Below, in pieces: positions 35,536 to 44,211 of a DNA stretch of 64,000 nt. Below the pieces are notes generated by a model that ran no database searches, had not been told where the DNA came from, and saw only the letters and a list, made by a program, of their open reading frames with translations. The translations under genes were made by a program, and so were the position numbers. Origin of the DNA: Bdellovibrionales bacterium (GTDB lineage: Bacteria > Bdellovibrionota > Bdellovibrionia > Bdellovibrionales > JAGQZY01); the NCBI GenBank assembly GCA_019750295.1, contig JAIEOS010000059.1, positions 42,312 to 106,311 on the forward strand. The letters run 5' to 3'. Position 1 is the stretch's first letter. Each line of letters opens with the position of its first letter.

Positions 35536-36798
35536 TTACTCAGGGAGCGCTGAAGGGTCAAATGCTCGTGCCTGGCGGTAAAGTCCATAGCTGCAAAAGG
35601 CGCCGGCAAATAAGCAAACCGCGGTGAAGATAAAAGCGTAACTGTAGCCGAGAGATCCCGGGTTCGCGTCGATCAGTACGCCGCAGATGTAGCCAAAAAA
35701 GAAATCCGGTAAAAAGCCGACAAAAGAGGCGATTCCTATTGTTGTTCCCACCAGATAGTTTTCGATTCTTAAATCTCCAAAAATGGAAAAGTAAACAGCT
35801 CTAAGCCCGTAGACAAAACAAGAGGACATGAGCAAGACACCAAAGGCGTAATAAAAGTGAGAAAATCCTGTCGTTGCGGCGATCATATGGAAAATCCCTC
35901 CCAACAAGCAGAGAACAAACAGAATAAAAAATCGTCCGCTGGGCCTTCTTCGGTGAACGTGATCAGCAAACACACCCGTGAGCAGGGCCGATGCGGGACG
36001 GAGCCACAAAATGATAGAGGTCAGCGACGAGGCGGTCGCTAAATCTTTGCCATGAACATCGACCAAATAGATGGAGTAGTTATCAATCCCCTTATATCCG
36101 CAGTAGGAGGCGAGGATCACCACACTCAGGAGCCACACGTCCTTATTTTTAAGACACTTTAAAGCGAGAGACCAATTCCATCGTTCGGGTGTGTTCCCGG
36201 TGGCTTGATAGCTTTTAAGACTCCACCACACTCCGAGCGACGTTATAAAAGTGAACGCGGCCACCGAAAAATAAATAAGACGAAGCGCCTCTTGCTGCTC
36301 TTTGAGGCTTGTGAGATTCGGGAAGTAAAATGAAACAGCGACAAGCAAAAGAGAAGCCGCCATGGCCGCCACAAATCCGCGACCGCCGTCTAAAACTCCC
36401 AGCGCACTGGAGCGGCGATCTTCGCCCCCAATCACGTGGGTCGTTTTGATCAGCGCTCCCCAGAGAAGAAAAACCGTACTCACACCAAAGAAGGCGTAGG
36501 TGCTAATAAAGGTGATGGAGGATGGATTGAGAACTAAAAATAAACTCGCAAAAGATGTCAAAGCGAGAGAAATAGAAATTAAAAAGCGGGGATGATATTT
36601 ATCTGCAAAGACGCCGCCAAAAAGATAGGAGATCGTCGAAGTAAAGCCATACGCGGCAAAGGCTACGCCAAGATCCGTGTTGGTGAGATTCCAGCCCTCC
36701 AGCATTAAGGGTCGGTAGAGGCGAGGAATTAAAAACGGCAGCATAAAAACAGTTTCGCCCGCTAAAATAATAAAAAACATCTGAAGAGCTTTTTTCAC
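35536..36798 (-). CDS. MFS transporter
   Basis: 420 residues with twelve membrane helices, starting at a GTG. The motif-A loop reads YLFGGVFADKYHPRFL (about 57-72), and a central charged loop separates the halves. The N-terminal half, with GVLDGGRGF in helix 5, resembles organophosphate- or nitrate-type transporters more than drug exporters. The substrate is not assignable. It lies beyond a long inverted repeat downstream of the RRM gene. Confidence 0.8.
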   Translation of the reverse strand: MKKALQMFFIILAGETVFMLPFLIPRLYRPLMLEGWNLTNTDLGVAFAAYGFTSTISYLFGGVFADKYHPRFLISISLALTSFASLFLVLNPSSITFISTYAFFGVSTVFLLWGALIKTTHVIGGEDRRSSALGVLDGGRGFVAAMAASLLLVAVSFYFPNLTSLKEQQEALRLIYFSVAAFTFITSLGVWWSLKSYQATGNTPERWNWSLALKCLKNKDVWLLSVVILASYCGYKGIDNYSIYLVDVHGKDLATASSLTSIILWLRPASALLTGVFADHVHRRRPSGRFFILFVLCLLGGIFHMIAATTGFSHFYYAFGVLLMSSCFVYGLRAVYFSIFGDLRIENYLVGTTIGIASFVGFLPDFFFGYICGVLIDANPGSLGYSYAFIFTAVCLFAGAFCSYGLYRQARAFDPSALPE

Positions 36799-36859
36799 TC
36801 GGCAAGGGTAACATAATTATTGTTGGGGAAAAAGAATTTACGAAGGAGAGGAGAAGGTT

Positions 36860-36896
36860 ATCCAGCTCCACAGTTTTTTGGACCGATGAGCTGGAT
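36860..36896. repeat. perfect 9-bp inverted repeat upstream of the MFS gene
   Basis: ATCCAGCTC and GAGCTGGAT face each other across 19 nt. It sits between the leftward RRM gene and the leftward MFS gene. There is no T run on either strand, so it is more likely an operator or leader hairpin than a terminator. Confidence 0.45.
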
Positions 36897-36920
36897 CAAC
36901 TGACTTATAAACCGTTAATA

Positions 36921-37217
36921 TTAGTAACGAGTATTGTAGCCACCACCGCGACTGTTATTGTCACGAGGAGCTTGTGGTTTTGCGAGAGATACATTCATCG
37001 CGCGACCATCCATTTGCGAACCATTGAATTTGCTGATGGCATCAGCGGCTTCTGATTCTGAAGACATCTCAACAAAGCCGAAGCCTTTGCTGCGACCAGA
37101 GTCACGATCCATGATGATTTTTGCAGATTGAACAGCTCCAACAGCAGAAAAAGTCTCATTTAAAGACTCATCCGTTGCAGAATACGACAGATTTCCAACA
37201 TATAATTTTTTACTCAT
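36921..37217 (-). CDS. small RRM RNA-binding protein (copy 1)
   Basis: 98 residues: one RRM (RNP2 KLYVGNLSYSA at 4-14, RNP1 KGFGFVEM at about 44-51) and a short Arg/Gly tail (NNSRGGGYNTRY). It is nearly identical to the divergent copy at 37608-37904. Such stand-alone RRM proteins are often cold-induced and bind mRNA. AGGAGG precedes the ATG, inside a conserved 49-nt leader that may regulate translation. Confidence 0.92.
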   Translation of the reverse strand: MSKKLYVGNLSYSATDESLNETFSAVGAVQSAKIIMDRDSGRSKGFGFVEMSSESEAADAISKFNGSQMDGRAMNVSLAKPQAPRDNNSRGGGYNTRY

Positions 37218-37266
37218 AATACCTCCTATAGGCTTTGAGCGCTACTCCGGAGGACATGAACACAAT
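37218..37266 (-). promoter_or_regulatory. conserved 49-nt leader of RRM copy 1
   Basis: Read on the minus strand, it matches the leader at 37559-37607 over its whole length, including ATTGTGTTCAT, TCCTCC, GCGCTCAA and TAGGAGGTATT. CCTCC near the middle can pair with the GGAGG Shine-Dalgarno, so it may be a translational switch. Confidence 0.65.
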
Positions 37267-37558
37267 GGACACAAACTCGAAATTAGCAGTTACTTGGAGC
37301 GATCAAGCTAACACCGAACCCCTTTTTTACCTAGTACTATTTTCAAAAGCCCAAGTTCGTCATCGAATTGTTCATATAAATCATGGATCTAGGTCAGATT
37401 CATTTTTCGCCAATTTTTGATTTAAAACGCATAAAGCGGACTTGGTGCTTTCAGGACCGAGTTTTCCTAGGGGAGTCAAGAATAAGAATTTGAAAGTTGA
37501 ATAGAACTTGTGTTAGTCTGTAATCCAGTTCAATTGCTAGCTTTAAGAGTTAATGGTC

Positions 37559-37607
37559 ATTGTGTTCATATCCTCCAAAGTCAGCGCTCAAGCCTTTAGG
37601 AGGTATT
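37559..37607 (+). promoter_or_regulatory. conserved 49-nt leader of RRM copy 2
   Basis: Sense-strand counterpart of the leader of copy 1. CCTCC (37572-37576) is complementary to the Shine-Dalgarno GGAGG (37599-37603). The 37267-37558 interval between the two leaders shows no gene. Confidence 0.65.
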
Positions 37608-37904
37608 ATGAGTAAAAAACTATATGTCGGTAATCTTCCCTATTCAGCAACAGACGAGACGTTAAGCGAAGCTTTTTCTGCTTACGGATCTGTTCAGTCA
37701 GCTAAAATCATCATGGATCGTGACTCTGGTCGCAGCAAAGGTTTTGCTTTCGTAGAAATGTCTACAGAGGAAGAAGCTTCAGAAGCTATCAGCAAGCTTA
37801 ACGGTTCTCAAATGGACGGTCGCGCGATGAACGTGAGCGAAGCGAAGCCTCAAGCTCCTCGTGACAATAACAGTCGCGGTGGCGGCGGACGCAGTCGCTA
37901 CTAG
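37608..37904 (+). CDS. small RRM RNA-binding protein (copy 2)
   Basis: 98 residues, one RRM (KLYVGNLPYSA at 4-14, KGFAFVEM at about 44-51) plus a tail ending NNSRGGGGRSRY. It differs from copy 1 at only about fifteen positions, mostly in helix 1 and the tail. Start supported by AGGAGG at 5 nt; a longer in-frame start would cross the leader. A strong terminator follows. Confidence 0.92.
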   Translation: MSKKLYVGNLPYSATDETLSEAFSAYGSVQSAKIIMDRDSGRSKGFAFVEMSTEEEASEAISKLNGSQMDGRAMNVSEAKPQAPRDNNSRGGGGRSRY

Positions 37905-37963
37905 TGAGTAGCTACTTATCGAGTAGCCTCTAGTTTCCGATTTTAAAATTAATAAAATTTTAG

Positions 37964-37998
37964 AAACCGATCCGAAAGGGTCGGTTTTTATTTTTTTA
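37964..37998 (+). terminator. terminator of RRM copy 2
   Basis: AAACCGA and TCGGTTT form a stem around a 10-nt loop, followed by T-rich DNA (TTATTTTTTT). Confidence 0.88.
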
Positions 37999-38015
37999 AC
38001 ACCGGAAGGAATTCC

Positions 38016-38489
38016 ATGCGTCCACAAGTTATCTCTTTTAAATGTATTCTCAAAAATAAAGCCGGCCGAATGATCAGTTCCACCTTTAATAAAGAAGTAC
38101 TCACGTCAGTTGATGGCGCCCACGAGGGCATGCTTTCAGGCCTGGCAAAGAAGTTACAAAACCTCACCAAAGGTGAAAAACGAAGCATCGAACTTTTCGC
38201 TGAAGAAGCTTACGGTCTCTACGATCCGCAAAAAATTATTTTGTTTCCACGCAAAAACCTACCTCGCTCCGTGAAAAAAGGCGAAGCGGTCAGCATCGTC
38301 AGTAAAACGGGTGTTCGTCGCGCTTATCTCGTGGTCGAACTGCACTCCGACTTTGCAAGTTTAGATGGAAATCATCCTCTCGCTGGGCAAGATCTGGTGT
38401 TTGAGATTGAAACTATCGATGCCCGCGATGCGACCGCTAAAGAGATCGATGCCTCAAGCAATGTCGTTTCTTCGCAACTCTTGCACTAA
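38016..38489 (+). CDS. SlyD-like FKBP-type peptidyl-prolyl isomerase
   Basis: 157 residues. The FKBP core has EEAYGLYDPQ in the first part; the insert-in-flap region follows; LDGNHPLAGQDLVFEIE near the C-terminus is the SlyD signature. No His/Cys-rich metal tail is present. AAGGAATTCC precedes the ATG. It should act as a cytoplasmic folding helper. The next SDR gene starts 6 nt after its stop. Confidence 0.85.
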   Translation: MRPQVISFKCILKNKAGRMISSTFNKEVLTSVDGAHEGMLSGLAKKLQNLTKGEKRSIELFAEEAYGLYDPQKIILFPRKNLPRSVKKGEAVSIVSKTGVRRAYLVVELHSDFASLDGNHPLAGQDLVFEIETIDARDATAKEIDASSNVVSSQLLH

Positions 38490-38495
38490 TTTTTA

Positions 38496-39416
38496 ATGTT
38501 CTGTTTTTGGAAAAAATCTTCTAATCCCTTCCAGTCTGTTATCTTGGTTACAGGATGTAGTTCTGGAATTGGGTTAGCACTTGCAAAAATTCTTTATACG
38601 CAACTTCACTATCGGGTGGTCGTCACCGGTCGGGGAGCTTCATTACCTCATCTTATCGAGCGCTTTCCGGAGACGGATAGATTTTGGGTGAGATCATTAG
38701 ACGTCACGGTCGATTCCGAGCGGCAACAGCTGATCGCTGAAATCAACGCCAAGTGGGGTGGTGTAAATATCCTCGTGAATAATGCAGGTGTGAGTTATCG
38801 AGCGGTGGTGGAGCACATGAGTGCCCGCGAAGAACACCATCAATTCGAAACCAACTATTTCGGTCCTGTCAGTTTAATTCGAGCCGTTCTGCCGACGATG
38901 CGGAAGGCGGGTTGGGGGAAAATCATCAATGTGTCCTCGGTGAGTGGGATGTTGGCGATGCCTACAATGGGCTCTTATAGCGCATCGAAATATGCTTTAG
39001 AGGGCATTAGCGAGGCGTTGTGGTTTGAGGTGAGGCCTCTAGGAATTAATGTGAGCCTGATTCAACCGGGTTTTGTGAGATCCAAATCTTTTTTAAATGT
39101 GCAGTACTCGCAACTGTCGGGGCCTGAGCATGGAACCGAAGGGCTCTACGCTGATTATTACAAAAATATGACTCCCTTTATCGAAAGACTCATGGGGTAT
39201 AGCTTAACCACGCCGGCAGGTGTGGCGCGACAGATTTTAAATACTATGGAAAAGCGAAATCCCGCTCTCTGGATTCCAGCCACTCTCGATGCCAAAACCT
39301 TTTATTATTTACGTCGATTTATTCCACGTCGAATACTGCTCGAAGTTTTATTTGCAACTTTACCGAGGGTGAAGCAGTGGGCAAAGACCTACACCCAACG
39401 CTCATCTAAAAAATAA
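38496..39416 (+). CDS. SDR family oxidoreductase (paralog A)
   Basis: 306 residues. Cofactor motif TGCSSGIG (about 19-26), NNAG, the Ser in NVSSVSGM, and YSASK (Tyr and Lys of the catalytic triad). The C-terminal 90 residues (PFIERLMGYSLTTPAGVA, and the YYLRRFIPRRILLEVLFATLPR block) are shared with the protein at 50299-51300, so these are paralogs. The substrate is unknown; the arrangement resembles retinol/steroid-type SDRs. Confidence 0.85.
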   Translation: MFCFWKKSSNPFQSVILVTGCSSGIGLALAKILYTQLHYRVVVTGRGASLPHLIERFPETDRFWVRSLDVTVDSERQQLIAEINAKWGGVNILVNNAGVSYRAVVEHMSAREEHHQFETNYFGPVSLIRAVLPTMRKAGWGKIINVSSVSGMLAMPTMGSYSASKYALEGISEALWFEVRPLGINVSLIQPGFVRSKSFLNVQYSQLSGPEHGTEGLYADYYKNMTPFIERLMGYSLTTPAGVARQILNTMEKRNPALWIPATLDAKTFYYLRRFIPRRILLEVLFATLPRVKQWAKTYTQRSSKK

Positions 39417-39467
39417 GTTTCATAGGAATCGCCTTAATTTTGAGTACCAATCGTGGGCGCGGTGAGC

Positions 39468-39480
39468 TATAAAGCTCGCT
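39468..39480 (+). promoter_or_regulatory. TATAAA box giving a leaderless or near-leaderless S1 transcript
   Basis: TATAAA (39468-39473) ends 7 nt before the ATG at 39481, and no Shine-Dalgarno is present. The -35 is unclear (TACCAA lies 17 nt upstream). GAGC/GCTC flanking the TATAAA also make a small dyad. Confidence 0.4.
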
Positions 39481-40701
39481 ATGAGCAAAAAGAAAAATAC
39501 CCCTGATTTATTCAATGATCCTGTAAAAAACGAATCCGAAGATTTCGCAGCGATGTTTGAAACATCGATGTCCAATATCGGAAAAACTCTGCGAGTGGGC
39601 GATGTGCTTAAAGATGCCGAAATCCTCAGTATCGGTAAAAGTGAAGCTTTTGTAGCCACCGGTACCACTCAAGATGCGGTGTTGTTAAACGTTGATCTCT
39701 TAGATGAAAATAAAAACCTTAAATTTAAAGTGGGCGATCGCATCGATGTGGTCGTTGTGCGCGCCAATGCTGATGAAATTCGGGTCACTCGCCGTGGTTC
39801 TAAATCTGCGCCGGTCGATATCGATAGTCTCGAAGACGCCTTTGATATGGAACTTCCGGTGGAGGGTAAAGTTACAGAAGCGGTCAACGGGGGTTATCGT
39901 GTGTTGATCCAGGGACAAACTGCGTTTTGTCCGATCAGCCAATTAGGGGTTCCCTACGGTCAAGATGCTAGTGATTACATCGGCAAGAAATTCGAGTTTA
40001 TTATTACCCAGTTTGACGCTCGTAAAAGAAATCTCGTAGTCTCTCGTCGTAAGCTTTTAGATCTCCAAAAAGCCGAGGGTGAAGGAGCCTGGATTGAATC
40101 TCACAAAGTCGGTGATATTGTCCCAGGAAAAGTCACACGCGTTGAGCAGTACGGCGCCTTTGTCGACTTAGGCAGCGGTGTCGAAGGCTTAGTTCATGTT
40201 TCCGAAATTGGCTTTGTTCGCTTGAAGCACGCCAACGAAGGTGTTCGAATCAACGACCAAGTTCAGGTTAAAATATTAAAAATCGAAGAGGAAGGGACTC
40301 GTTTAAAAATCGGATTGTCTCTAAAGCAGGCCGGTGGAGTGAGTGATCCTTGGGCTCTGGTGCCTCAAGATTTTCCGGTGGGCGCTATTGTCGACGGCAC
40401 TGTCGATAAAAAAGAAGTCTATGGCTACTTTATAACTCTTAAGAACGGAATTAACGGTCTCTTGCCGAAAGCCAAATGGCGCGATTCCGAAGATTCTAAG
40501 AAATACGAGTCGTTGAAAAAAGGCGACAGCGTGAAAGTGAGAATTGATGAACTCAAGTTTGATGAACGCAAAATTTCTTTAGGTCTACCGACCGAAGAGC
40601 AGGACGAATCGTGGCGCGAGCATCAATCCACCTCGTCGTTAGGTGGAGCCTTTGCCGCGGCTTTTTCTAAAGCTCAAGAAAACGCCAAGTCCAAAAGATA
40701 A
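39481..40701 (+). CDS. S1-repeat RNA-binding protein (30S S1-like)
   Basis: 406 residues with four S1 domains at about 37-100, 125-195, 212-282 and 298-370; the third has the most typical sequence (GKVTRVEQYGAFVDLGSGVEGLVHVSE). Full ribosomal S1 has six domains, so this is either a short S1 or a second S1-like factor. The N-terminal 25 residues contain DLFNDPVKNESEDFAAMFE, acidic and probably flexible. No Shine-Dalgarno is present; a TATAAA box suggests leaderless translation. Confidence 0.85.
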   Translation: MSKKKNTPDLFNDPVKNESEDFAAMFETSMSNIGKTLRVGDVLKDAEILSIGKSEAFVATGTTQDAVLLNVDLLDENKNLKFKVGDRIDVVVVRANADEIRVTRRGSKSAPVDIDSLEDAFDMELPVEGKVTEAVNGGYRVLIQGQTAFCPISQLGVPYGQDASDYIGKKFEFIITQFDARKRNLVVSRRKLLDLQKAEGEGAWIESHKVGDIVPGKVTRVEQYGAFVDLGSGVEGLVHVSEIGFVRLKHANEGVRINDQVQVKILKIEEEGTRLKIGLSLKQAGGVSDPWALVPQDFPVGAIVDGTVDKKEVYGYFITLKNGINGLLPKAKWRDSEDSKKYESLKKGDSVKVRIDELKFDERKISLGLPTEEQDESWREHQSTSSLGGAFAAAFSKAQENAKSKR

Positions 40702-40723
40702 GCAGAGAGTTCTCAAAGTTGGT

Positions 40724-40749
40724 TTAGCCTTTTAAGGCTAACGCTTTTT
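40724..40749 (+). terminator. terminator of the S1 gene, overlapping the end of the LysR gene
   Basis: TTAGCC and GGCTAA form a perfect 6-bp stem around six bases, followed by CGCTTTTT. The stem lies within the last codons and stop of the convergent LysR gene. Confidence 0.7.
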
Positions 40750-41623
40750 GAACTTCTTGAGTGATATGGTCTGTGACTAATCGAAGTCGTGCCGACGACG
40801 AAAAAGGCACCGGCGAAAGCAAAGAGACCGGTACTCCTGGTGTCGTCCATTGGGGAAGAACTCGAACGAGACGCTGAGATTGTAGATCGGGAGCGGCGAG
40901 AAAAATAGGAACAAGAGCTAAGCCACTCCCGGCTAAAGCCGCTTTTATAAGACTCGACATCTGGTTACTCACGATGCGGGGGCGGATCGAGACTTGGACC
41001 GAAGACGCGTTCGCTTTAAGAACCCATTGTCCCCGTGATGAACGCGGTCCTAAAAATAAACAGTCATGATCTTGAAGGTCTTCCAGTTTAGAAATCTTAG
41101 ATTTTTTTTTAAGGTACGCGGGCGATGCGACCAGGATGAGTTTGATATCACCTAATTTTTTAACCTTGATGGAACTTTCTTTCAGTTTTCCAATTCGTAT
41201 CGCTAAATCATAACCGTCTTTGACCAAATCCAAGACTTCGTCCGTATAAATTAATTCGAACGTTAAACCAGGGTGCTTTTGGGTGAGAAGTCCTGCGGCC
41301 GGCGCAATCACCTCGGAGCCTAAATCCTCGGGAGCGGTCAGTTTAATATTGCCGGTGATCAGGCTTGTGCTTCCGTATAAAGATTTTTGGGCGTTTTCGA
41401 TGGCCTCGAGCGGGCCCACGCAACTGTCATAGAAGGCCTTACCAGAGGCGGTGAGAGTTTGACTTCGAGTGGTACGGAGTAGGAGCTTTGTGCCCGTCTC
41501 AGTCTCGAGGCGAGTGATGGCTTTACTTACTGTGGACTTGGGGAGTTTGAGAGAGTCTGCGGCCTTCGAAAAGCCTCCGCTCTTAATCACTTGTATAAAA
41601 ATGTGCACAAGCTCTAGATCCAT
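40724..41623 (-). CDS. LysR family transcriptional regulator
   Basis: 299 residues: an N-terminal winged HTH (MDLELVHIFIQVIKSGGFSKAADSLKLPKSTVSKAITRLE, with the KSTVSK recognition region) and a C-terminal substrate-binding fold (about 90-295). It is divergent from the NmrA-like gene it probably controls. An 18-bp dyad overlapping its ribosome-binding region may be its own autoregulatory site. Confidence 0.9.
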   Translation of the reverse strand: MDLELVHIFIQVIKSGGFSKAADSLKLPKSTVSKAITRLETETGTKLLLRTTRSQTLTASGKAFYDSCVGPLEAIENAQKSLYGSTSLITGNIKLTAPEDLGSEVIAPAAGLLTQKHPGLTFELIYTDEVLDLVKDGYDLAIRIGKLKESSIKVKKLGDIKLILVASPAYLKKKSKISKLEDLQDHDCLFLGPRSSRGQWVLKANASSVQVSIRPRIVSNQMSSLIKAALAGSGLALVPIFLAAPDLQSQRLVRVLPQWTTPGVPVSLLSPVPFSSSARLRLVTDHITQEVQKALALKG

Positions 41624-41625
41624 AT

Positions 41626-41643
41626 TGTTTCCTAATAGAAACA
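41626..41643. promoter_or_regulatory. dyad at the LysR gene start
   Basis: TGTTTC and GAAACA are exact inverses with a 6-nt spacer, lying 2 nt upstream of the LysR ATG and covering its weak AGGA. TATAAT at 41645-41650 follows for the rightward strand. It contains a T-N11-A pattern as LysR sites do. Confidence 0.5.
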
Positions 41644-41727
41644 GTATAATTCAATTAGTGCATCTAATCAACAGTCGAATAATCGTCGATAGTAGATTCA
41701 TACAAACAACGCTTGGAGGAGGCGGCC

Positions 41728-42573
41728 ATGAAGAACGATCTTATTTTAGTTGTAGGTGCGACAGGAACGGTGGGTAGCGAATTGATACTCCTACTCAAAA
41801 ACAAAGGATTTCGAACTCGAGCCACCACCAGCAAACCCGTTCAACCCACCGAAGACCTTGTGTCGATGAATATGGCCACGGGCGAAGGGATTAAAGAGGC
41901 TTTTGAAGGTGTGGACCGCGCGTTTTTATTGTCACCTCCGGGATATGCAGATCAATACGCGATGCTTTCGCCATTGATTCAAGAGTCAAAGCGTCGTGGA
42001 CTTAAGAAAGTGGTCTTGATGACCGCGATGGGTGCGAACGCGAGCGAAGCGGCCCCCATGCGAAAAGCCGAGCTGGAACTTGAAAAATCAGGATTACATT
42101 ACAACATCATTCGACCGAATTGGTTTTTCCAAAACTTCCAAACGTTTTGGATCCAAGGGATCATGGAGGAGAATAAAATTCTTCTCCCGGCGGGGACCGC
42201 GAAAGTGAGTTTTATTGATGCGAAGGATATTTCGGCCGTGGCCGCGCAACTTTTAACGAGCACTCAGTGGGATCATCGAGATTTTGATCTCACCGGTCCA
42301 GAGGCTGTGGATCATCAGCAAGTGGCTGATGCGATTTCGAGAGTCGCGGGAAGGAAAATTCAGTACCAAGAGATCAGCTCGGAGTCTTTTCAAAAGGGCT
42401 TAGTGCAGGCCGGTCTTCCCCAAGATTACGCTGAATTTCTCACGATGATCTTTGGATTTCTCAAGGAGGGTTACAGCGCGAGAACCACCTCCAGTGTGGA
42501 AGAGATTACCGGAAAGAAGCCTCGCTCACTGATTCAATATATTAATGAAAACAAAAATTCATGGAACAACTAA
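41728..42573 (+). CDS. NmrA/QorB-like NAD(P)-binding oxidoreductase
   Basis: 281 residues from the ATG with GGAGGAGG just upstream; a TTG five codons earlier overlaps that Shine-Dalgarno and is less likely. The Rossmann motif is VVGATGTVGSELI, then IIRPNWFFQNF and the C-terminal part typical of atypical SDRs that bind NAD(P)H. Some act as quinone reductases, others as redox-sensing regulators. It is divergent from the LysR gene. Its stop lies 14 nt before the YceI ATG. Confidence 0.85.
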   Translation: MKNDLILVVGATGTVGSELILLLKNKGFRTRATTSKPVQPTEDLVSMNMATGEGIKEAFEGVDRAFLLSPPGYADQYAMLSPLIQESKRRGLKKVVLMTAMGANASEAAPMRKAELELEKSGLHYNIIRPNWFFQNFQTFWIQGIMEENKILLPAGTAKVSFIDAKDISAVAAQLLTSTQWDHRDFDLTGPEAVDHQQVADAISRVAGRKIQYQEISSESFQKGLVQAGLPQDYAEFLTMIFGFLKEGYSARTTSSVEEITGKKPRSLIQYINENKNSWNN

Positions 42574-42587
42574 CAAGGAGTAAACAC

Positions 42588-43181
42588 ATGAAAGTATTAT
42601 TAGTAACAGCAGCCACTCTTATGACAAGTGCCAGCTTTGCCGACGTTTATAAAATTGATGCCAACGCCAGTAAGGTAGAATGGTCGGGTGGGAAAAAAAT
42701 CGGTGGTGGACACAATGGAGAAATTAAAGTGAAAAGTGGCGAAGTGCAGACCGACAGTGCAGGAAAAGTCACTTCGGCCGTGGTGGTTGTCGATATGAAG
42801 TCGATCAGCAATACGGATCTCAAAGACAGTCCGGATATGCAAAAGAAACTTGTGGGCCATCTTTCGAGTGATGATTTCTTCAAAGTGGATCAATTCCCAG
42901 AGTCCAAATTCACACTGAAGACCATCGCCCCTAAAAAAGGCTCTGCCACTGAATACGTCGTCAAAGGCGATCTTACGATGCTTGGAAAAACTCAAGCCAT
43001 CGAGTTTCCAGCGACGATGTCCTCAGACAAAAATAAGCTTTCTGGATCTGCGAAGGTGACCATCGAGAGATTAAAGTGGGGTCTTCAATATGGTTCTGGT
43101 AGCATCTTTAAGTCGCTGACCGCGGATAAGATCATTAATGATACTTTTGATCTGACTCTCAATATCGTCGCTCAAAAGTAA
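42588..43181 (+). CDS. YceI family periplasmic lipid-binding protein
   Basis: 197 residues from the ATG with AAGGAG at 8 nt. Signal peptide about 1-18 (cleavage after SFA), then the YceI lipocalin-like barrel: YKIDANASKVEWSG, HLSSDDFFKVDQFPESKF and GDLTMLGKTQAIEFP are diagnostic. YceI proteins bind isoprenoids or quinone-like lipids. It probably shares an operon with the NmrA-like gene. A terminator follows. Confidence 0.92.
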   Translation: MKVLLVTAATLMTSASFADVYKIDANASKVEWSGGKKIGGGHNGEIKVKSGEVQTDSAGKVTSAVVVVDMKSISNTDLKDSPDMQKKLVGHLSSDDFFKVDQFPESKFTLKTIAPKKGSATEYVVKGDLTMLGKTQAIEFPATMSSDKNKLSGSAKVTIERLKWGLQYGSGSIFKSLTADKIINDTFDLTLNIVAQK

Positions 43182-43193
43182 ATCACTTCTCAT

Positions 43194-43227
43194 AAAGGGA
43201 GCAGAGTAATGCTCCCTTCTTTTATTT
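43194..43227. terminator. bidirectional terminator between YceI and M14 genes
   Basis: AAAGGGAGC and GCTCCCTT form a stem with an 8-nt loop, T-rich on the plus side and less so on the minus side. It separates two convergent genes. Confidence 0.8.
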
Positions 43228-44106
43228 AAAATTCGCTCGGAGATAATTAAGCCCACCGTTTATGGCCGCAATCTGCGCGTCGATACAGATCTGATCGTTG
43301 ACCTTTGGACTATCGGGGTAAACCTCTGTGGTGGTGGTGTATTCAGCTCCGGAGAATCCCGCACACAAATAAAGTTTTTTAAGCTCATAATTGATCACGC
43401 CGTCTTGTTCGATCTCGACACCGATGATTCGGCCCTCTTGATCGTGAGGTGCGATATGAGTGACTTTTTTGACTTCGTCAATAATGGCCTTTTGGAAGGC
43501 GGGCTTGGGATCTTCCGAGTCCCCTACCAGATAAAATCCGTCAGGAATGTCCCATAACTCTTGAGGGATACCGTCCCTTTTTTCAAGAGCGGGTCGAAAT
43601 ACCGAGTTATCAGTGTCGGTCGTCTCGTGAAGATCAAAGTGAGCAAAGGGAGTGACTCCCACGGACTTCATGGCTTTTAAAAAGAGATCACATTCTTCGG
43701 CAGGACTATCTTCGCGGAAAGAGCGATTCGGATCAATGGCTTTGGGATTCCAGCGATTGATCGTTTCGTAGGCCCAAGGACTAATACAAGGGGCACAAAC
43801 AAAATTAAATTGTTTTTCGAAGTGAGTGGCGGCAGTTTCCATAAATCCGAGAGCGCCGTGAACGCCACTGGTTTCGTAGCCGTGGACTCCGCCAGTAATA
43901 AGAATGGTTTCTTTGGTTTTATCGAACTTTTTAGACTTGATCAGGAATACGGGATAAAGCTCGGGGTTGATCGAAAGAGCTCCATACTGAATCACGTCAA
44001 ATGCATCGCTTAATTTTTTGATTTTTGTGACCACCTCGTCGCGGTAGGAGCGCTTGATGGTTTGTTCTGCGAGCCACTGCTCTTTTTCGGCGGGTCCCCA
44101 TTTCAT
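43222..44106 (-). CDS. M14 family zinc carboxypeptidase-like protein
   Basis: 294 residues. Zinc ligands H75 and E78 (GGVHGYETSG), substrate-binding DPNRSF (N127, R128), the third zinc ligand His in HFDLHETTDTD (H160), and a catalytic Glu in TTTTEVYPDS (E261). The layout resembles the M14 succinylglutamate-desuccinylase/carboxypeptidase group. No signal peptide is seen, so it is cytoplasmic. The substrate may be a short peptide or acyl-amino acid. Confidence 0.82.
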   Translation of the reverse strand: MKWGPAEKEQWLAEQTIKRSYRDEVVTKIKKLSDAFDVIQYGALSINPELYPVFLIKSKKFDKTKETILITGGVHGYETSGVHGALGFMETAATHFEKQFNFVCAPCISPWAYETINRWNPKAIDPNRSFREDSPAEECDLFLKAMKSVGVTPFAHFDLHETTDTDNSVFRPALEKRDGIPQELWDIPDGFYLVGDSEDPKPAFQKAIIDEVKKVTHIAPHDQEGRIIGVEIEQDGVINYELKKLYLCAGFSGAEYTTTTEVYPDSPKVNDQICIDAQIAAINGGLNYLRANFK

Positions 44107-44176
44107 AGTTGTCCTCCTGATGAGTTTTTCTACCAGTGGGAACGTCGGGTTGCAAGTTTACAAAGCACGTTGGCGG

Positions 44177-44205
44177 TGTACAAAGTTCTTGAGGAGGATT
44201 AGACT
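44177..44205 (+). promoter_or_regulatory. candidate promoter of radD (leaderless)
   Basis: TGTACA (44177-44182), a 17-nt spacer and TAGACT (44200-44205) would place the transcript start at the A of the radD ATG (44212). A GAGGAGG at 44191-44197 is 14 nt from the ATG, too far to work well. Confidence 0.4.
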
Positions 44206-44211
44206 GCCTCG

